Shown piece by piece: positions 52,695-62,063 of a stretch of DNA of 64,000 bases. The notes beneath the pieces were generated by a model. The model was not told the DNA's origin and searched no databases. It saw only the letters and a program-made list of their open reading frames with translations. Position 1 is the stretch's first letter. Every line of letters begins with the position of its first letter. The stretch is from Bacteroides faecalis (GTDB taxonomy: Bacteria; Bacteroidota; Bacteroidia; Bacteroidales; Bacteroidaceae): positions 248,001 to 312,000 of the forward strand of contig NZ_BHWB01000005.1 in the NCBI RefSeq assembly GCF_003865075.1. The letters are read 5' to 3'. The translations under genes were made by a program, and so were the position numbers.

Positions 52695-53893
52695 TCGTTA
52701 TATAAATACCAGTAATGATAGCCGAAGTTATTACTCCTGAGATATTAGCTCCCAAAGCATCTCCCAAGACAAATGACTCCGGATTATCTTTGCTTACAAT
52801 TTTCTGAGCCACCTTTGCGGTAGTAGGTACACAACTAACTGCGGCAATACCGATTACAGGGTTATAGTTTCCTCGCTTAATGAAGTACATAATATAGCCG
52901 CCAACAATACCTCCGATACCGGAAAGCAGCAATGCTACCACTCCCAACACGAGTAATTTCAATATCTTCGGATCAAGCAATAAATGTGCATCGCAAAGTA
53001 CACCTAACAATAAGCCCAACATAAAAGTCGAACCATAGAGTAACGGACCGCTTACAAAATCATAAATATGCTTCATACCTGACTCACGTACAGCAACACC
53101 TAAAAATAAAGAGAAAAACAACGGAGAGGCAACCGGAAACAAGAAACAAAGAACTGCACAAAGCACAGCAGAGAATGCCAGCTTTACTTTCGCATCATAG
53201 TTTTTCGGAGCTTTCTTTGTTACCATCTTAATTGCCCGGAAACGTTTCGGTACTAACAATTTCACCAGATAAGGATAACCACCATACGTCAATCCCAAAT
53301 AAAGATAAGCAACTACTGTAATCGGAACAAACAAATGTTTTGCTAATGCCAATGAAGTAAATAACACCATTGGACCGTCAGCCCCACCTACCATAGCTAC
53401 AGAAGCACTTTCTTTCAATGTCAGTCCGAGAGCTGAAGCAATGGGTACTGTTAGAAATGTACCTAGTTCTGCGCATAAGGCAAGAAAGATACTGGCAAAA
53501 GGTTTTTGAAGTAGAAAACCTACATCCAGGAGAGTTCCGATACCCATAAAAACAAAGCAGGCTATGAGTCCGTTACTAAACGTCAATGTATAGACAGGTT
53601 GCAGGAAGTCTATTTGCATAGTATTCATCAACTCATCCGTATCCGAAAGCATTGGATCAAGGAAAAGATTACCTAAGGTTCCGTCGGGCATCATCAGTGT
53701 TCCACAATTGATGGCAAACCATTCCTAATCCCATCGGAATCATAACCATAGGTTCAAGAACACCTTTCCAGCCTAAATAAATTAGCATCAAACCGAGAAG
53801 TACCAGAAAGATTCTGGCACAAGAAAGGAACCAGCCACTTGCTATCATTGTGCCAATCCCTTGAAACAGGGTGGCAAAGTCAATATTTTCCAT
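52678..53893 (-). pseudogene. oadB: sodium-pumping decarboxylase subunit beta (OadB), frameshifted
   Basis: The beta subunit of oxaloacetate/methylmalonyl-CoA decarboxylase, an inner-membrane Na+ pump. One frame holds the N-terminus (ENIDFATLFQGIGTMIASGWFL...LEPMVMIPMGLGMV), then a one-base insertion in a three-base run at 53716-53718 (TTT on the minus strand) shifts the frame. The other frame continues with AINCGTLMMPDGTLGNLFLDPMLSD to the C-terminus (IYITIIPYL). Without the extra base the gene is a normal 404-residue OadB. As written, the protein would be cut at about residue 74. Confidence 0.78.
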
Positions 53894-53911
53894 AAATTAA
53901 GAGTCTTTTTG

Positions 53912-54343
53912 TTATTTGTTGGTAGTAGATTTCTTTGTATTTTTTTTATTAACATGCGCACGTTCTTCTTCCTGAAGATAAAAATCGTGTGTATCCCGCG
54001 GATAATAATAATCCATCAGGTTTTCTTCCGAAGCTCCCGGGCTCACACCATGATAATAACCGACATAACCTGTGAAATTCCGATTGATTCCACGACTAAA
54101 GTCCTCACGGGTATCTCCCATAAAGTTTTCTTCTTCAACAGGAGGCAATTGCCTGATAAGTCTTTCCACCTTTTGACGATGTTGTTGCCATCGACGTAAA
54201 CGAAGTAGTTCCAGGCGGTGGGAACTATAAAAATCAAAAGAATCGGCAGCATAAGCAATCAGCTTAATTACAGCCGCAACAAAGAATCCGATGAGAAAGG
54301 TTAATCCCATCATAGCTAATGTAGATAGTAATAAACTAGTCAT
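53912..54343 (-). CDS. OadG-like small subunit
   Basis: A 143-residue protein with one N-terminal transmembrane helix (STLAMMGLTFLIGFFVAAVIKLIAYA) and a basic, helical C-terminal region (RLRRWQQHRQKVERLIRQL). It lies 18 bases before oadB, as OadG-type subunits do. The ATG at 54343 is taken because the longer frame to 54403 adds no conserved residues. Confidence 0.65.
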   Translation of the reverse strand: MTSLLLSTLAMMGLTFLIGFFVAAVIKLIAYAADSFDFYSSHRLELLRLRRWQQHRQKVERLIRQLPPVEEENFMGDTREDFSRGINRNFTGYVGYYHGVSPGASEENLMDYYYPRDTHDFYLQEEERAHVNKKNTKKSTTNK

Positions 54344-54472
54344 AGTTACATATAAAAAAAGGTTATACAAATCATTCGCACAAACATAATATGTCCAAGA
54401 CAAAGCTTATCCGGACTGACAAATCACCCTAATATAGGATTTTAGAAATAGGGAATGTTATAAGAAAAGTGA

Positions 54473-54913
54473 CTAAATTATGATATGGGACAAAGTATAG
54501 ATATAATACCTCGTGGTATATTTCAGATAGTTTGTATCGAAATCAAGAATCTTCCATTGATTCCCAGATAAGCGGGAATCTTGGGAACTTAATAATTGAA
54601 CGATCGTTGGAATATCATTAAACTTCAGTGTTTTAACTGGCGTCACACCTCTCGGAATAGAAATAGCAGTCAGTATTCCTTTAGAATAACAATCTGCCAC
54701 TGCTGAAGATAATGCCATCGAAGAAGCCTGATCATCTGATGTTACATATAAAGAAGAAGAGGAATCCGTTGAAGAGACAGTTGCTCCCAAAGTACAGAAA
54801 TCAGAGATCCCGGTTGGCTCCTGGAATCTCTGCAAATCATTTCTATTGGACAACTGGCAAAATCCAATAAGTAGAAATACATACGATAGTATATAAAACA
54901 AATGCTTCATCAT
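54473..54913 (-). CDS. exported protein of unknown function
   Basis: A 146-residue protein with an N-terminal signal-like segment (MMKHLFYILSYVFLLIGFC) and a Ser/Thr-rich, otherwise unrecognised body. It lies 70 bases upstream of the OadG-like gene and may share its operon. No family match is known to me. Confidence 0.6.
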   Translation of the reverse strand: MMKHLFYILSYVFLLIGFCQLSNRNDLQRFQEPTGISDFCTLGATVSSTDSSSSLYVTSDDQASSMALSSAVADCYSKGILTAISIPRGVTPVKTLKFNDIPTIVQLLSSQDSRLSGNQWKILDFDTNYLKYTTRYYIYTLSHIII

Positions 54914-55014
54914 AACACTTGTACAAACCTAGTAATTATTTCTTAGAAAAATGTGTTCTCCAAAGAGAATTAACTATTATTGCATTTATCGTATCAGTTT
55001 ATTTTTTTAGTCGG

Positions 55015-57792
55015 TTATAATCCATGAATCACCTTCATCAACTGCTCTCCCAGCCCAATCGTATATCCTTGTGAAACAAAAACTACCCGATTAAATGTGT
55101 CAGCAATGATAAACATCGGAAGAATAGTTTGATTGGATAATTTCATAGATTCAGCAATCTGTTTCCGGATACTGTTATCGATGTCGATACCATACATTAT
55201 AGTAGATGGTAATCCTTGGAATTCAGCAGGACGAAACTTTTTGTATTGTTCTTCGGAAGGGAAAAGAAATACCATCTTTCTACCCCATTTTTCAAATTCA
55301 CTACCTAAGGCGGCAATATCTCTCAATGCGTGGTTAGTAGGTTCCTGCCCTACTCCTAGCACACCGACAACAAAATATCCACGTCCGCAAGCCTGAAGAA
55401 GACTTTGTGATACCATATCCTTAGTATCTCCCTGAACAGTACCACAACTTTCACTAGTCAGATTGTCTCCATTTTCAGTTCCTACAGGGCGATATAATGA
55501 CTCTGAATTAAAGTTTCCGATTACCTGAACCTGGTCTTTACTTTCACGCATTACCAAATCCACTGTAGTTGTTTTTTCCGGCTCTACATTGAAAAAGCTA
55601 ACTTGGGATAGTACCGCTCCGCTAGCCATACGTGTTCCTGAAACAAGCATATAGTAACCAGCATCCAATCTTATACCTTTCTTCAAAAGATTTGACCAGG
55701 TAGCACCTCCACCCATATCCACATCACCTTCATCGTAATTCAAAAGTCGGAACGTTCCATCCTTATATTTAGAAAGAGTAAAATGAGAGTAATACTTAGG
55801 ATCAGATAAAGAAGGAATAGGATGATAAGTAGCATACAATAATCCGGTAGAAGCCTGAACAGGAGCACTTGCATTGAAATTTACATCTAATGTCCGTCCT
55901 TCTTTCAAATTTATTTGCTTTCCATTTTCCATAAAAGGATTCATATCCACATATTGTACTTTACCTGTCACTTCATCGATCCATGCCGGAATGCCTAATG
56001 TACGTGCCATCGCTACAAAGAATATATCACGTGATTTTTCATCTGCTACGCGCGCCTTCCACACTCCTTCCGGAGAAATAGGAATACGTTGTGAATTCAA
56101 ATCATTATCTATTTTAATTTCCTTCTTACACCATTCCACTAAACGAGTAGGATCTTTCACAAAAGTTTCTGCATCCGACTGTGGAATCGCATTACGTAGA
56201 AAATTACGGTAAGGAGTCAGCATTTCATTTGCTACACGTGGATTAACAATTTCCACACTCGTACCCAGACCTACTTTCTGTGGATCAGGTGCATTCTGAT
56301 AATGATCCTTCAATACTTCAATTGAAACATCTCTCCAATCTTTAGCTGAAAGTACTCGTAACAATTCTATCGCAAGGTCTTCTTTCCCTTCACCGGCAGC
56401 ATTTTTCAAGAAATCGATTAACGTTTGGTAATTACCGCGTGAAGCTACTAATATTTTAACCATCTTATCGATTTCATACTCATTTAGTTTAAAAGAAGAA
56501 AGAGCAGCTTTTGCACGTTCTTCTGTCATCATGGTGCCCACATAAGCGTTACGGATTGAGTCCTCTTTCGCTAAACGGAGATCATTCGCTGCCCGTTGTT
56601 CGGGAGTCACTTCCGGAAGATTAGCTCCTTCTACAGGAGGAACAATATCCAAATCAAGAGTATATGTTTCTCCTTCTTTCTTATCTAACGTAAGAACAAG
56701 CGTATCTTCCTTTCCGAAAGATAACTTACTATATCCAAATTGTCCATCTTTAGAAGCCCATACTAACATATCTCCTTTACCTGCAGTTAATGAGACTTGT
56801 CCGTTGGCATCGGTATATTTTGTAGCAACAGTGTAGAATTCCGCATAATTATAGACCTTAAAGTCTATTTTAGCACCTATAATAGGTTTACCGTCTGTAT
56901 CAGTAACTGTTACTAACGCCTTCGCAGTCGGAGCATAGTTATCTATTACATTTATTTCAGTATAGTTAGGTGTTTCAAGCATAATTTCCTCCGGTCCGTT
57001 ATAACGTCCGAAGACCTTAGTATGCATCAACATTCCCCGACTGGCAGGTGCATTAAACCATCCCAGATTTAATACAGGTTCCGGTTCACAGGCTCCGAAA
57101 AAGTACCATTTACCATCCGCCCAAGCTTCTACCCAAGCATGGTTATCATCTGTATGTGCCCAACGTGGAGTGTACACTTGCCTTGCAGGAATCCCAACTG
57201 CCCGAAGTGCAGCCACTGTAAAAGTAGATTCCTCACCGCAACGACCGTAAGCCGTCTTCACCGAAGCTAACGGAGAACTGGTACGGGCATCACTTGGACG
57301 ATATACAACTTTCTCGTGACACCAATGATTCACTTCAAGAATAGCCTCCTTCATGGATAAATTCTTTACCCGATTCTTTAATTCTCCATAAAATACTTTA
57401 CGGGAATCATCCAGATTCTCATTATTCACCCGAATAGGAAGTACAAAATGGCGGTATAACTCATCAGGGACTACTTTTCCCCAAGGCATTTCCCCACGAG
57501 TCTGCTCAGACAAACGGAAATTTTCCAGATAATAATCTCCCGGATAATCGGTCACATCACCTATTGGCATATAGGCATATAAAAACATGAGGGCTTCCCG
57601 TTCGGAACCCGTTAAGTCTTTATTAGAAAATATAGCAAATAGATCTCCGTTAGGAAGAGCTTGTTGTTTCTGCTCAAAATCTTGAATGACTTGATTCCGA
57701 TAGGCTTCCTCTTTCAGAAAGTGGGGTTCACTACAAGATAATATCATTACCGACAATATCGGTACAAACAGAAGTTGAATCTGTGTTTTCAT
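55015..57792 (-). CDS. transglutaminase-like lipoprotein
   Basis: A 925-residue exported protein with lipobox (SVMILSC, Cys about 20). The transglutaminase core is at GRCGEESTFTVAALRAVGIPARQVYTPRWAHTDDNHAWVEAWADGKWY (Cys, His; third acid in the FGACEPEP region). A carboxypeptidase-regulatory-like or Ig-like domain follows (ALVTVTDTDGKPIIGAKIDFKVYNYAE), then an Asp-rich mid region and a C-terminal half that resembles a thiol/AhpC domain by VVGVLGVGQEPTNHALRDIAAL. It may crosslink or cleave peptides at the surface. The shorter ATG at 57792 gives a clean signal peptide. Confidence 0.82.
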   Translation of the reverse strand: MKTQIQLLFVPILSVMILSCSEPHFLKEEAYRNQVIQDFEQKQQALPNGDLFAIFSNKDLTGSEREALMFLYAYMPIGDVTDYPGDYYLENFRLSEQTRGEMPWGKVVPDELYRHFVLPIRVNNENLDDSRKVFYGELKNRVKNLSMKEAILEVNHWCHEKVVYRPSDARTSSPLASVKTAYGRCGEESTFTVAALRAVGIPARQVYTPRWAHTDDNHAWVEAWADGKWYFFGACEPEPVLNLGWFNAPASRGMLMHTKVFGRYNGPEEIMLETPNYTEINVIDNYAPTAKALVTVTDTDGKPIIGAKIDFKVYNYAEFYTVATKYTDANGQVSLTAGKGDMLVWASKDGQFGYSKLSFGKEDTLVLTLDKKEGETYTLDLDIVPPVEGANLPEVTPEQRAANDLRLAKEDSIRNAYVGTMMTEERAKAALSSFKLNEYEIDKMVKILVASRGNYQTLIDFLKNAAGEGKEDLAIELLRVLSAKDWRDVSIEVLKDHYQNAPDPQKVGLGTSVEIVNPRVANEMLTPYRNFLRNAIPQSDAETFVKDPTRLVEWCKKEIKIDNDLNSQRIPISPEGVWKARVADEKSRDIFFVAMARTLGIPAWIDEVTGKVQYVDMNPFMENGKQINLKEGRTLDVNFNASAPVQASTGLLYATYHPIPSLSDPKYYSHFTLSKYKDGTFRLLNYDEGDVDMGGGATWSNLLKKGIRLDAGYYMLVSGTRMASGAVLSQVSFFNVEPEKTTTVDLVMRESKDQVQVIGNFNSESLYRPVGTENGDNLTSESCGTVQGDTKDMVSQSLLQACGRGYFVVGVLGVGQEPTNHALRDIAALGSEFEKWGRKMVFLFPSEEQYKKFRPAEFQGLPSTIMYGIDIDNSIRKQIAESMKLSNQTILPMFIIADTFNRVVFVSQGYTIGLGEQLMKVIHGL

Positions 57793-57992
57793 GCTTATGT
57801 ATTCCATATATATAAAAGTATGAGGGTACTTACGTACAAAGGTACAAGATTTTTTCTTAAAGTAATTGCAAGTTACCTTGTTTGTATGTAATAGGTTTGT
57901 AATATCTCTGCATTTATTCCCCTTATAAGAAGAAAAATCAGACGAAAAAGAAATATTTTATGTTTTACAGCATATATTTCAAAAACTTTTCG

Positions 57993-58000
57993 TACCTTTG
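57993..58000 (+). promoter_or_regulatory. -7 box of the 45-residue protein gene
   Basis: TACCTTTG. The -33 element is not clear. The leader is about 65 bases. Confidence 0.6.
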
Positions 58001-58073
58001 TAGCGTTAATAAAGAAAACAAAATGTAAAACCGCTCTTCAAAACGTGAAGGGCAAAAAAAGAGGAAACAAATT

Positions 58074-58211
58074 ATGAAAAAGAATGCAAATGAAAAAGTA
58101 ATGATGTTACAGTACCGTATTAAACGCTATCAAGCAATGGGAAACGGTGCAATGTGCCAAGCCTTGAATGGTAAACTTCAAAAACTGCTGAATCAGCAGC
58201 CTGCCATGTAA
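58074..58211 (+). CDS. 45-residue basic small protein
   Basis: A 45-residue protein MKKNANEKVMMLQYRIKRY ending LNQQPAM, flanked by a promoter and a strong terminator, as a dedicated transcript. It is basic and helical with no signal peptide. Its shape suggests a regulatory or nucleic-acid-associated role. It is too short for length-limited gene callers. Confidence 0.65.
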   Translation: MKKNANEKVMMLQYRIKRYQAMGNGAMCQALNGKLQKLLNQQPAM

Positions 58212-58240
58212 ATAAACACACACTATATTATACAATTTTA

Positions 58241-58278
58241 AGAGCGGAAGAACCTTATGGTTTTTCCGCTTTTTTTTA
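58241..58278 (+). terminator. terminator of the 45-residue gene
   Basis: AGCGGAAGAACC pairs with GGTTTTTCCGCT around TTAT, followed by a T-rich run. Confidence 0.85.
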
Positions 58279-58823
58279 TAATACATTATGTTTAAATTGT
58301 CCTTTTAAACAGGGACTAAAAACGTTAGGATGAAGATTAAAAGACTGACAACCTTTGAAAAGATTGAGATATTAAAATATGTTTTAGTTTCCATAAATGT
58401 GCTATTTCACAAATAACGAAATGCATACTTCTAACTGAGTTTGGTATGATCTTATCAAATAGGAATCTCTTACTGCCAGTTTTAATTGATAACAGTGATA
58501 AAAATCGCTGATAAACAAGGGATTTTTGTTACAAATAAGTGAATATAAGATTTTCTTATGATTGTATATACTTGAGAAATAGCGCTTTATATTTTATACC
58601 TGTAACGCCCTCTTGTTCTGCTATCATATAAGCCTTACCTTTGTTGAGTGATAAATACTGGAATGAAGTATAAAAATTATTTCCTTTTATGATAACTAGC
58701 ATGGAGTATTTGCTCGTTTAGCATTTCTAGTATTTGGGTATCTATTATCTAGCGTCTTGTATATCAAGAAAAGGGTTTGAATTAAAGTAAATTTTGAAAT
58801 ATTAATTTAAAAAGTAAATTGTA
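58279..58823. other. A/T-rich intergenic region
   Basis: 545 bases with no reliable frame. It ends in the promoter TTG (58613-58615), 21 bases, TACCTTTG (58637-58644) for the lipoprotein gene, giving a leader of about 170 bases. Confidence 0.6.
58613..58644 (+). promoter_or_regulatory. promoter of the lipoprotein at 58824
   Basis: TTG, 21 bases, TACCTTTG; consensus form. Confidence 0.65.
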
Positions 58824-59402
58824 ATGAGAAAATTAAATGGTATCCCCCCCCTAATAATATTATTATTGGGTTTTATGATCGTATTTAATGCATGTGAAAA
58901 GGATGACGATTTTTCTATTAATCCTGAAATGAATGAACGAATTACTGAAATATCACAATCGCAATTGCCAGCAGAAGTAATACCTTTAAGATTAAATAGT
59001 AAAGCTGAACTGTATACGCTCATTGAAAAATTAGACAAAGTTGAACTTAATGTATCCTTTTCATCTGAAATACCAAAACTACCAAGACTTAAAACAAGAG
59101 CAGAAGCACCTGACTTGCCAGGAATTACAAATGTAGATGCTGAACTGGGGAAGGGATATGATATTGTAATACATTTAGCATATGAGAAAAAAGGAAGTGG
59201 TCCTATTTCTGTTTCAAGTGATAATAAAAATACTTGGGTCTTTTCATCTTGGACACAAACTGCTGGTGTAGCTAATTGGAGATCCTCCAGTTCTATAAAT
59301 TATGCAATCACAGGCATTATAAAATGGTATGTTCTTATACAAACCGATTTGTTTGAGGTGAGTAGACGAGAAACCTCTGTTTCAGGTGATGAGCCTGTTT
59401 AG
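58824..59402 (+). CDS. lipoprotein of unknown function with a C8 tract near its start
   Basis: A 192-residue protein with a lipobox (FMIVFNAC, Cys about 24). The N-terminal codons include a run of eight C (58844-58851). The body (AELYTLIEKLDKVELNVSF; GISGPISV-type loop) has no recognised family. It is followed by a small membrane protein in the same direction, 45 bases away. Confidence 0.65.
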   Translation: MRKLNGIPPLIILLLGFMIVFNACEKDDDFSINPEMNERITEISQSQLPAEVIPLRLNSKAELYTLIEKLDKVELNVSFSSEIPKLPRLKTRAEAPDLPGITNVDAELGKGYDIVIHLAYEKKGSGPISVSSDNKNTWVFSSWTQTAGVANWRSSSSINYAITGIIKWYVLIQTDLFEVSRRETSVSGDEPV

Positions 59403-59447
59403 TAAAAGAATTCAAGACCTTTCAATGAAAAAACTATTAGTAGAAAT

Positions 59448-59687
59448 ATGAATCAGACAATAAATCCTGCTGAAGATCTAGGCTTCGTTTTGAGTTATTG
59501 GGGAACCATTTCCATCATAATGTACACTATATCTTTTATTGTGGTGGTCTTTGCAATTGTGGAAAAAACAACAGTTTGGAAGAAAATATTTAATATTCTA
59601 ATCATAACTTCTATCCCAATAATAGGATGTTTAGCTTACGTAATGATGAGAGCTTGGAGAAATAGAAATATTCAAAAACCGTTTTAA
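59448..59687 (+). CDS. small two-helix membrane protein
   Basis: A 79-residue protein with two hydrophobic segments (TISIIMYTISFIVVVFAIV and IFNILIITSIPIIGCLAYVMM) and a basic tail. The second segment recalls PLDc_N-type small membrane proteins. It may act with the upstream lipoprotein. Confidence 0.55.
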   Translation: MNQTINPAEDLGFVLSYWGTISIIMYTISFIVVVFAIVEKTTVWKKIFNILIITSIPIIGCLAYVMMRAWRNRNIQKPF

Positions 59688-59728
59688 TTTTCTACAAACG
59701 TACTTTCTCTTTCTACTTTTGTCTATAC

Positions 59729-59827
59729 TTTGAGCGTTTTTGAGATCGTTCCACTTCTTTTCATCGTCAGATAGCTCGCTATCTTCCTCAGAAAAGAAGC
59801 GAAACGATCTCAAAAACTCATCTCAAA
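59729..59827. repeat. long imperfect hairpin, about 99 bases
   Basis: TTTGAG at the left end and CTCAAA at the right end bracket arms that include TTTTTGAGATCGTT and AACGATCTCAAAAA, and CTTCTTTTC with GAAAAGAAG. An inner GATAGC/GCTATC stem forms a second loop. It lies between convergent genes and may terminate both. Confidence 0.7.
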
Positions 59828-59947
59828 GCATGAGACTATAAAATCAAAACAAAGAAGAGATGATTCGCTACGCTCTGTATGACAAAGAGCATACTGACAA
59901 CTAATCATGACACACTACTTTACCAACAATAAGTTCTACTCAATTCT

Positions 59948-61873
59948 TTATTTCATTTGTTGAATTACAAATTTATAATTTCCTGTCTCCTTCTTTTCTT
60001 CCGTTTTTAATGTGATACAATAAATCTCTTTTCCCCAAACATTGGAAAGACGGGGATCGTTTAATTTGATTGTTTCCAGTTCAGCTTTAAATTGAGAGGG
60101 ATAATTCAACTCTACTTTCTGTCCCTTTACCTCGATAGAAACTTTCCCTGCCGACGGGAAGGTTACTTTCCCCCATGTCAGGAAATTAATCTGGTTTGAA
60201 GCAAGTACCTCACTCAGTACATAATTATCGGCAATAGTCAACTTACGCCCATCCAATGTATAGGAACGTATCCAACTTTTAACTTTAGCTTCTGCCGGAT
60301 ATGCTCCTGCTATATCAGTTGAGAAAGTGTGTTTCTTTTCATTACAAGTAGTATTTATAGCTTTATACTGCTGACCGAACTTCTGCGAAATACCATTAAT
60401 CATTGGTAGATTATGGTAATCGCTCTGCATAGTCCAAATAGTATAGCGGTCTTTGCTAAATGTCTGTTTAGTATATGTGCCTACTCCTGCATCAATAAAA
60501 ACAGGAATCGTATTCACATATAAAGAGAATGTACCCACATCATTATGATTATGACTTTCATTATTAAAACCACCTTTCGTTGCTAAAAATAAACCATCCT
60601 TATTTTGCATATAGCAGAATTCAGTTTCAGGATACCAAGTTATGTTGGGAGTATCATGTTTTGGAGTAACTCGTTCCAAATCGTTATAACAAAGTAATGA
60701 TTGAAGAGAGCGGAATGCATCATTTCCCATCGTCGCATAAGGTTTCTTACCTTCCAAAAGATAAGCAGCGAAACCCATCATCTCATTACTATTGACAGCT
60801 TTACCATAACGGTAGATTAATAAGGGATCTCCTCCCCCTTGCGCTGAAGCATCCGCAAAGTTCACCACCCATCCATTGCCAACATAAGAACGAGACATAT
60901 ACTCACCCATACGACGAATCATAGGCTCAGCGAACAGAGATATTTTACCTCCGGTACCTTCGGAAAGGATTTGCAGGTAATCGTAAAGTTTACCCGCTGC
61001 ATGCCCCCAATAAGAAGTTCCTTCTTCACAGGCGCCATCAGATTTTACAAAGTTGATGAATTTATCAACAGATTGCATGGTGCGATATACCGCTTTAGCC
61101 AAACGGTCTTTATCATTCTCCATTAAAAGGAAACATTGCAATACATTAGAGTTACACCAAGGATTCCAATTATTTATGATTTGTCCCGGTTTCCAATGGA
61201 AAGCCATCCACCATAACTTATCATTATTCATATACGGATCTAAAATACGTTCTTTGATTGCTGCACGCATCTGCAAAGAAACGACAGGATTAATTTTGTC
61301 GAAAGATTTATGAAAGAAAAAATGTATCCATGCCATCAAAGCACCGTAACCACCCGAACCTAGGTCAATTACCTGTTCACGAAAATCAGGTAACGAGCGT
61401 TTACTACTTTGGTAAGGCAGATGAGCGGATAAAACCCATGAGTTCATTTCACAACTCATATATACTCCATTAAGCAGTTGATCAATGAAACGTCCTTTTC
61501 CTTCGGCAAGTTCAGCAAGCATGAGCGTATTCAGAGCCTGTGTATTAGCTCCATAGGGATTTTCCATTACCTTACGATCTCCTGTACGTTCATATTCCAG
61601 ATAGGCTGTGGCAGGAATTAGTTGCCACTTATAATTGAGAAGTTTTTCTCCAGCTTCGATCAGACGTTGTTTGTTAGGTCCCATCAGTGCATCCCATGCG
61701 GTACGATCCGTATAAGCCGGGTAAGGTACCCATGCTTGTTGCATTACTAATACATTTTTCAACGTAGTTTCATCCGTTGCTTTTTGCAGCATATTGCGTT
61801 CGGTATACGCATTTGCCTTAAAGGGGATACTTCCAAAGGCTGCCACTAAAAAAATACAAAGTAGATGTTTCAT
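59948..61873 (-). CDS. heparinase II/III-like polysaccharide lyase family protein
   Basis: A 641-residue exported enzyme-like protein. It has a signal peptide (MKHLLCIFLVAAFGSIPFKANA), an N-terminal alpha/alpha-toroid with WNPWCNSNVLQC and GTSYWGHAAGK, and a C-terminal beta-sandwich with ESHNHNDVGTFSLYVN, the heparinase II/III-type motif. It probably cleaves an acidic polysaccharide outside the cytoplasm; the exact substrate is unknown. The ATG at 61873 is preferred since the -7 box at 61908-61915 leaves only about five bases before the 61897 ATG. Confidence 0.8.
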   Translation of the reverse strand: MKHLLCIFLVAAFGSIPFKANAYTERNMLQKATDETTLKNVLVMQQAWVPYPAYTDRTAWDALMGPNKQRLIEAGEKLLNYKWQLIPATAYLEYERTGDRKVMENPYGANTQALNTLMLAELAEGKGRFIDQLLNGVYMSCEMNSWVLSAHLPYQSSKRSLPDFREQVIDLGSGGYGALMAWIHFFFHKSFDKINPVVSLQMRAAIKERILDPYMNNDKLWWMAFHWKPGQIINNWNPWCNSNVLQCFLLMENDKDRLAKAVYRTMQSVDKFINFVKSDGACEEGTSYWGHAAGKLYDYLQILSEGTGGKISLFAEPMIRRMGEYMSRSYVGNGWVVNFADASAQGGGDPLLIYRYGKAVNSNEMMGFAAYLLEGKKPYATMGNDAFRSLQSLLCYNDLERVTPKHDTPNITWYPETEFCYMQNKDGLFLATKGGFNNESHNHNDVGTFSLYVNTIPVFIDAGVGTYTKQTFSKDRYTIWTMQSDYHNLPMINGISQKFGQQYKAINTTCNEKKHTFSTDIAGAYPAEAKVKSWIRSYTLDGRKLTIADNYVLSEVLASNQINFLTWGKVTFPSAGKVSIEVKGQKVELNYPSQFKAELETIKLNDPRLSNVWGKEIYCITLKTEEKKETGNYKFVIQQMK

Positions 61874-61907
61874 TCGATTCAAGGTGTTTTTATTCATTCA
61901 AGTAATA

Positions 61908-61915
61908 CAAAGATA
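61908..61915 (-). promoter_or_regulatory. -7 box of the heparinase-like gene
   Basis: TATCTTTG on the minus strand. The -33 element is weak (TTTAC, 21 bases away). Confidence 0.55.
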
Positions 61916-62063
61916 GTATATCTAATTGAAAACGAGGTAAACAAATCATGTAAACCTGGTGATAAAAAAGCGTAGACAGAAAAACAGAAGGTCTCATTTA
62001 TAGAGACAGACTTTTGTCTCATGCAAACAGCCCCTCTATCAGAGGGAAACAGCCCCCTCGTTT

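Noticed and set aside
59631..59813. 60-codon minus-strand frame after the small membrane protein
   Set aside because: It overlaps the long hairpin, and its composition follows the repeat arms.
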